Part shown: piece by piece, positions 57,801-64,000 of the stretch
Layout of the letters: each line of letters starts with the position of its first letter
Position numbering within the stretch: position 1 is the stretch's first letter
DNA from: Moringa oleifera
Lineage: Eukaryota > Streptophyta > Magnoliopsida > Brassicales > Moringaceae
Assembly: GCA_021397835.1 (NCBI GenBank)
Contig: JAJFZO010000609.1
Span: 808,501-872,500 of the forward strand
DNA length: 64,000 nt
Direction: 5' to 3'
Translations under genes and position numbers: made by a program
The notes under the pieces: model-generated
What the model saw: the letters and a program-made list of their open reading frames with translations, nothing else
Told to the model about the DNA's origin: nothing
The model's database searches: none

Positions 57801-59720
57801 TTTTAATAAGTCATATCCACCCATTTTAAAAAATATATGTTTCATGGCTTACCCACGAGCTTAGCTTATTGGTTTTATGTGCTTTAACCTTAAACGGGCT
57901 TTGTTCGACCTTTATAGATTTTATATATATATCTTATATGGGCTTTTGTGGACTTTATAAAGGTTTTATATACACCTTATAGAAACTTTATGTGACTAAC
58001 CTAATAAATTATGTTATGTATACATGTAAGTTACATTTTATAAATTATATTACTTATTAATTTTAAAATAAATAATATAAAAATAAAAAATTATTTACAC
58101 ATAATATTAAATAAAGAATTATAGTTTATTAAATAAATAACATTTTTAAAAATTGATGCATCATCACAAAATGAGTATATCCCAACTAAGTTGGTATATA
58201 TTCACTTGTCAATCATATATATTTTTTAAATTTATTGTTTAAATAAATATATTTTAATTTAAAAATATAACATAAATTTATATTAATTACATAACTTTTA
58301 ATTTTTAAAAGAACTAATATCATTAAATTTAACTTGATATATATTGATATTTAATAATTATTCTATTATCTCTTTCAATCTTACTTTTTTTTTGTATTCT
58401 TTTATTCATAAATTCTAATCCTTCAAACATATAAGTGCTTCAACTACAAAAAATACCAAACTTGTTTTTGTATCTAACAAAACTTAAGCACTTGCATTGA
58501 AAACTAGTTTGAATTTTAAGTGAAAACAAGCAAAGGTAATATATTACGACCATGACAAAGAACACAAGACAATTAGGCCTCGTTTGATATGTAGGATAAG
58601 ATTGAATTATTATAGGATAATATTAGATTGAATTGGATTGAAATTATATTTTATGCTATGATGTGTTTCACAACATATGGTAGAATTAAAATTAATTTTG
58701 ATTTATATTTATAATATTTTAAAATAAAAAATGTAAATATTATTAATAAAATAACATAATAATGATTTAAATTTTTTAATTATTTTTTAAATTTATTTAC
58801 AATAAATATAAAATAAATTTTAAACTTTAAACTTTTTAATAAATTTAAATAAAATTAATAATGTTTTAAGGTAGAATTCAAGTTAATTTTTGTATTAGAT
58901 CTCAATTGCATCTATATTAATATGAACAATAAATAAAAAATATATTCATTGGAAAGAAAACATATGTAGGTGATCTTAATGGTTAGATCTCTTTTGACTG
59001 AGAATTATTTGATGATTCAAAAAATTCTTTTGCTTAAATCTACTGTAAAGCAACCAAAGAGTATATTAGTAGTGATTTTATAAATATGAACAACAAAAAA
59101 AAATAATTACAAATATTTAATAAATAATAACGTCTTCAAGGAAGTTTTCATTGATTTTGAACATATATCATACACTTTGCAACATATATTTCAAAAATAC
59201 ATATTTAATCCATCCAAGCTTAATGCAAATAGTACAAAAAAGAAGCATCTGCTACATATCATTACATTTATACAAGAACACCTAGTTAAAAAAAAAAACC
59301 AACTACATGAAGCTAGTAAGCATAGTACAAAAGATAATTTAGCATTAATACAATTCATCAAAATCACCAAATTGACCATTAAGCAGTGCTCTAACAAAAT
59401 ATAACTTTTGCTTTCCATTATTTTGTGCCTTGAAAATCTTTGCAATTTCTGGTTTCTTCATCAACTTTTACATCATACATATTTGATTCGAGATTTCAAA
59501 TCTTATTTTTAATTAGTCATCAACAATCAATCTATTTTCATTAACTTTACTTTTTTTTTCAATATCTAGTAAAATTTATCTAAGATCTCATTTGTTTGGT
59601 CAACGACCTGTTTCATAACATTGGTGAACTTATCTATACTTCTTACTAATAGATCCATTCTACAAAATGACTACAATGAAGTTTGATTCACAATGTGATC
59701 AGACTTAGTTTAGTTAACTA
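54801..59720. other. AT-rich intergenic DNA with unidentified repeat debris
   Basis: No gene is recognised. 56100-56420 has LTR-like wording (ACATAGTTCGACGTCAATGA) without a partner repeat in the window. 57640-57980 is relatively GC-richer, with GAGCCGAGCCCA-like words but no coding potential. At 58574 a possible DNA-transposon end, TTA followed by GGCCTCGTTTGATATG, could be the outer end of the PIF/Harbinger relic to its right. No matching right-hand end was found. Confidence 0.4.
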
Positions 59721-59724
59721 ACAT

Positions 59725-60363
59725 GGTAGAAATTTTTTTTAGGTTCTTTAAATTGATTACCAAAGTTGTCATTGATATCAACATCTACTATCAAATCCTC
59801 AACACTTTATGCTGCTTTGCTAGTAACACGATTTTTTCCAAATATATTAGCCAACTTTTTATAAAGAGGAAAAGGTTTACCCTTCTATTCTTATGCTTGC
59901 TTGAGGTGCTGCAAGCATAATTAAGTGTGAAAATTTTGAATACATAACTACTATAGTTTTTAAAAACATAATATGATATAAAATTTAATAAATCATAAAT
60001 CTTACTTATACATATATTTGTGATGCTTATCACTTTCAACCTCAAAATACTTCCTCAAATCATTTTGTGTAAACCTATAAACATTTAACATGTTATATAT
60101 CATTGGACATTGTCTTTTCAAAGCATTCAACTTTGATTCATATTAGAGTTAGCTCTTAAACTATAATTAGGCAAAGTATTTCTAAGTCATACTTCAATGA
60201 TTTTTGTCGTACCAACTTTAAAAGAACCAAAATATGCACATCCACTAGATATAATAACTTCTTCCATTATAAATAATAAAGTATATTTTTATTCTTTCAT
60301 CCATACACGACTAACACCTCTCTTTTCTATATCATTTGCTTATTGACTACCTTCAACATCCAT
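59725..60363 (-). pseudogene. PIF/Harbinger ORF1 (Myb/SANT-like) remnant
   Basis: The minus strand from 60363 reads MDVEGSQ, a stop, then RGVSRVWMKE, YTLLFIMEEVI, FGSFKVGTTKIIE, LRNTLPNYSLRANSN, and, frameshifted, ESKLNALKRQCPMIYNML and TQNDLRKYFEVES. Near 59880-59800 it reads FPLYKKLANIFGKNRVTSKA. These blocks follow the order of the plant Myb/SANT-like proteins linked to PIF/Harbinger transposons (RVWTKEE-LL, GSFKxGT, IE-xL, GLRANPHIESKLK, FPIYDRLANIFGKDRA). Stops and shifts show decay. Confidence 0.75.
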
Positions 60364-60790
60364 TTCTACACAAAATACACATACTCCATGAAATAAATCA
60401 TCATGTGTTTAAAAATATTAATTAAGTTTCACTTAAATAAAATAAAATTATAACAATAATTAAAGATAATAAATTGATAATATAATCATAAAATAAACTT
60501 AAAAATCAAATCATTACACAACGTCATAAAAAAATGAATTCACTAAGCAAAATAAACAATAACAAAAGTTAAAAAGTATAAATTTTTGTAAATAAAATGA
60601 ACATAATAATACAAAAAAATTATTTAAATAAACATAAATTTCTTTCAACTTAAGTTAAGCCAATCATTTTTCCCTCTACTCATTAAACATTTGCAATGCT
60701 AAATTTTCCCTCTATGTTGTCCATTTTTGGAATGAAATAGCATCACCAATAAAGTTATTATCTATATAATCTTCATTGACTTGATTAAGC

Positions 60791-61800
60791 TCATACATCC
60801 ATTGGATCTACGTCTATTTCTCTTCTAATAAGATTATACAATAAACAACATGCAACTATTATTTCATGTTGCATTTTCAAGGTATAGAAAGATGGACTTC
60901 GCAAGATTGCCCAATACATTTTAAGTAAGCCAAAACAACATTCAATTATATTCCGAGTTGTTGCATGCTTCACATTAAAGTATTCCTCATGACTAACTAA
61001 AGCACATCTATCTCTCCATTTGGATCAATGACATCTTGTTCCTTTATATGGTGCAAGAAACCCTTCAAACATTTGTGTACCCACCATCCAAAAGGAAATA
61101 GCAACCTAATAATGAAAATAAATAAATAAATATTTCATGTGTTTTATAAATTAACATATGATATAACTACAATTACGTTAGTTCTAACTCGCAAGAACTT
61201 TCAAACCATTTAGTTTACACAATGTATCCTGAAATACTCTTGAATATGAGGCTAAAACTCTCCCATTTCGAAAAAACAAATGTGAACATCATATCTTTAG
61301 AATAGACACTTAACACATTTGTTGCCATTTCACTTTTTATTGTTCCAAAACTTGATTTATCAACTTCAAGTACATGCACTCTAATATAAGTACCATCCAA
61401 AACTCCTTAACAATTCTTGAACAAGTTCACTATGTAAGAAACTTTTAGGGAAAGAAACGAAATTAAGTGGTTATGTGTATGGCTTACCTTAAACCATTTT
61501 CATTTTTTGGCAATGTAGTTTTCACAAATAAGAGCAATTGAAACTAGTAAAATATTGTATAATTGTAAAACTGCACATAAAACTAAATTGAGATATCTAT
61601 TAATTGTTTCTATAAAACGACTAAACATATATTTAACGGTTTTATTTTTTACATGATGTGCAAGTATGTGTAAGAACATGTATCTTTGTTCCTTAATAAG
61701 AAAAAGATCATTTGTCCCTAACCTTTTAGTGTTTCAAAGCAATTCATATAATATGACAAATGTCCTCTTATCCATTCTCAATTGGCTCACACAATGTTTA
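60791..61800 (-). pseudogene. PIF/Harbinger DDE transposase remnant
   Basis: On the minus strand, about 61795-61600 has LRMDKRTFVILYELL, MFLHILAHHVKNKTVKYMF and RFIETINRY, the N-terminal helix-turn-helix region. 61400-61250 has MDGTYIRVHVLEVDKSSFGT and EMATNVLSVYSKDMMFTFVFS, around the first catalytic Asp. 60973-60791 has KHATTRNIIECCFGLLKMYW, ILRSPSFYTLKMQHEII and CCLLYNLIRREIDVDPMD, around the final Glu-type region. Stop codons interrupt the frame. With the Myb-like ORF next to it, this is one degenerate element of about 2.1 kb or more, both ORFs on the minus strand. Confidence 0.85.
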
Positions 61801-64000
61801 TGTTTATATAATCAAGATGAGTAACATGATTAACAAATATCTAATCATTAAGCACTCTCTTTTTATGTCAATACTCCATCATATAATATAATGTCAAACC
61901 CATTGCAACCAAATACAATCTTTGCAAAAGTACTAATTGCCAATCAAGAATAAAATAAGTTCTTCTTTATTCATTCCATCCACAATTATTTCATATACAA
62001 AAAAAATTTTGTTACTTTTCTACAACATTCATTTAATTCAAGTGCTAATATCAACATCATACTAGCAACAATGTAACTTGCAATGATGTATATATATATA
62101 TATATATTTCATACAATGAAACCAACATAAAAATCTAACACACTTAAAATATTTTGCTAACAAAATTTCATTCTAAACTGTGAAAATACATTAACTAATA
62201 TCTTTTTTGTATTTGAAGTTATGAATGAAAATAGAGTTTAGCCAAGTTATGAATATACCTTATTTCTAAGTAAAAATTATATTATGAGTTAACTGAAATC
62301 ATGATGTACCAATCACAACATAAGCTACTTCTAAGAATTAACAATAAAAAAGCACCATGACCATCTATTATATATTGTTGCTCTAAGCTAAAGTGCATTA
62401 TTAAGATTTTAGGATCCTTATCCAGATTTGAAAACAACAGTAAACTAAAAACATAATTCTAAAGCAAAAATGATGTGTGTGAAAATTATGAAAACTAGAA
62501 ATCTAAACAATATGACCGAAAGAAGCACATTCTTTCGTAGATTAAAAATTCTACAAATATCTTCATATAACACCAATGAATAAATGGAAGACTAATTTAC
62601 AAAAAAAAAAAAAAAAATTCAGATTCATCAAATTTTGGGATGATCTAAAGAGAAAGTAGCATGATTATCACCACAATATAAAGAGAAAGCAGATAAAAAT
62701 TTATGATCTAGACATCCAATATTGAGATTTGGCTATTCTAATCTTATTCTAATAACAATAACCAATATTATCTCGATTGCACAAAAGAACAAAAAGGAGA
62801 TACTTAATGGAGTATAAACTAGATTAGTCAAAGATAGCTTCCATTTGCTGTTCTTCATAACAAAGCTTAGCTATATTACTATACATAATCTGATTTACTT
62901 AGTACATCTTTATATATGTATTGTTAAATTTACACAATGAGCAAAATAAGGGTTGATGTTTTCAACCCATTATTGAAAAATGGAAGCTTGAATAATCATA
63001 TGCATTAAGAAATAATGTATGTTATTATTATTGCGGATCTTCTAAATTATTTCTATGAACAAGTCAACAAAATGCTTTGAGATTTAACAAAAAAAAAATA
63101 AAATAAAATAAAATAAAACCAGAAACGAACATATCATCAATTGATTAAAGAAACTCCATGTTGGATCAACGAGGTGAAAACATATAAAAATCACAGCAAT
63201 CAAAGTGAAACCAAAAAAACAAAAAAGATAACCATCTTTGCAAAATAAACAAGCTAGCCACAAAGCATCCAGCTTAATCTAGACATCCAAATTGTAACTT
63301 GATCCAAATACCCTATTATATGGAGATAACAAAGTTAGGTTAAAGTTTCCATTAATTAAAAGATTAAAGATTTAAAAGCAAACTATTCAGGCTTGTTTTC
63401 CCACAGAACTGCTAATTAGAAGCAAATAAGCTTCTCAAGGTTTGAATCATTATCTGATTGGCCTCAACAATTCTATCAGGTACAGCTACTTATAGAAGTA
63501 TTCGAAGAACTATGTCTTCATTTTCCCATCAGCCAAGCAATAACATGAAAATTCAAACAAGTCAAACTCTTTATTTTTTTGGTTACATGGGATTCAAAAT
63601 TAAGATTAGTTCTACGCTTACCTGCACCTGAACTAAACCCTATCTGAAATGCTGGTAGCATTTTGTTTAGAACTAACAAATTTGAAACATTTGGTTTTCT
63701 CAAATGAACATTTTCCCAAACTTGCAATGACAAAAAGAGAAGGTCCATCCTTAAAATGGAAAAAAAGTAGATAGTTGATTCAATTTGCCAGGCCTACAAC
63801 TTTTCAAGCCAGTGCCCATCCTGAAGAGATCATTGTCAATCATGTGAGTTTACTATAAGGATATACAAACATTTGATTTGAATAATCAAGGCCAACAGCA
63901 CTTATCAACAACAGGAAAGCCATTACAATAAATTCCATATTACAACATTAACATGCCTATCCATAGAAGCAATTGTGACAACTTCATAATGCGAACTGAA
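61801..64000. other. AT-rich tail with a possible exon edge
   Basis: Mostly non-coding, with a (TA)n run near 62086-62107 and an A-run near 62600. On the minus strand, 63748-63622 stays open (NLLVLNKMLPAFQIGFSSGA) and ends at a good donor (GCAG|GTAAGC). It could be an exon of a gene starting beyond the window or coincidence. I do not recognise the peptide. Confidence 0.3.

Overview
This window is nuclear DNA from a flowering plant, most likely a eudicot. It is AT-rich, its genes are split by GT-AG introns (some several kb long), it carries CACTA, PIF/Harbinger, MULE, LINE and Ty3/gypsy relics, and every recognisable gene has its closest relatives among plant families. There are no bacterial operons, CRISPR arrays or rRNA genes, and I found no convincing tRNA. 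I see no sign of a self-contained new defence or mobile 'system'. The interest lies in gene structures and transposon relics.

Five protein-coding genes can be reconstructed exon by exon with frames that close. (1) + strand, 1443-3031: a CCT-domain transcription factor of the CIA2/CIL (chloroplast import apparatus 2) family, 418 aa. (2) - strand, 20913-12816: the tRNA adenosine deaminase catalytic subunit TAD2, seven exons, 191 aa. (3) + strand, 31673-41065: a PHD-finger protein of the Arabidopsis At1g77250 type, 458 aa, with a long 5' leader and a CW-like Cys/Trp module near its C-terminus. (4) - strand, 48576-42008: the PHD plus homeodomain protein PRHA, 627 aa. (5) - strand, 54432-54154: a 92-aa plant mitochondrial ATP synthase small subunit (Fb15 / At4g30010 family), followed by a 2.3-kb intron in its 3' UTR.

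Layout. 1-3031 is the CIA2-like gene and its promoter. 3032-12815 is AT-rich intergenic DNA with a complete non-autonomous CACTA element (6053-7894) and a decayed MULE transposase. 12816-20913 is TAD2. 20914-27560 is a TE graveyard: a LINE ORF2 tail on the minus strand and a decayed En/Spm (CACTA) transposase. About 27640-41065 is the PHD gene, with an internally deleted Ty3/gypsy element in its largest intron. It converges on PRHA (42008 to about 49.9 kb). A geranylgeranyl diphosphate synthase pseudogene fragment lies at the upstream edge of PRHA. 51.68-54.5 kb is the mitochondrial subunit gene. 54.8-64 kb is AT-rich DNA with a PIF/Harbinger relic that keeps traces of both of its ORFs.

The five genes are not a pathway. 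They cover plastid biogenesis regulation, tRNA wobble editing, chromatin reading, stress-linked transcription and respiration. From memory, PRHA (At4g29940) and the Fb15 family (At4g30010) are close neighbours in Arabidopsis too, so 42-54 kb may be an ancestral block.
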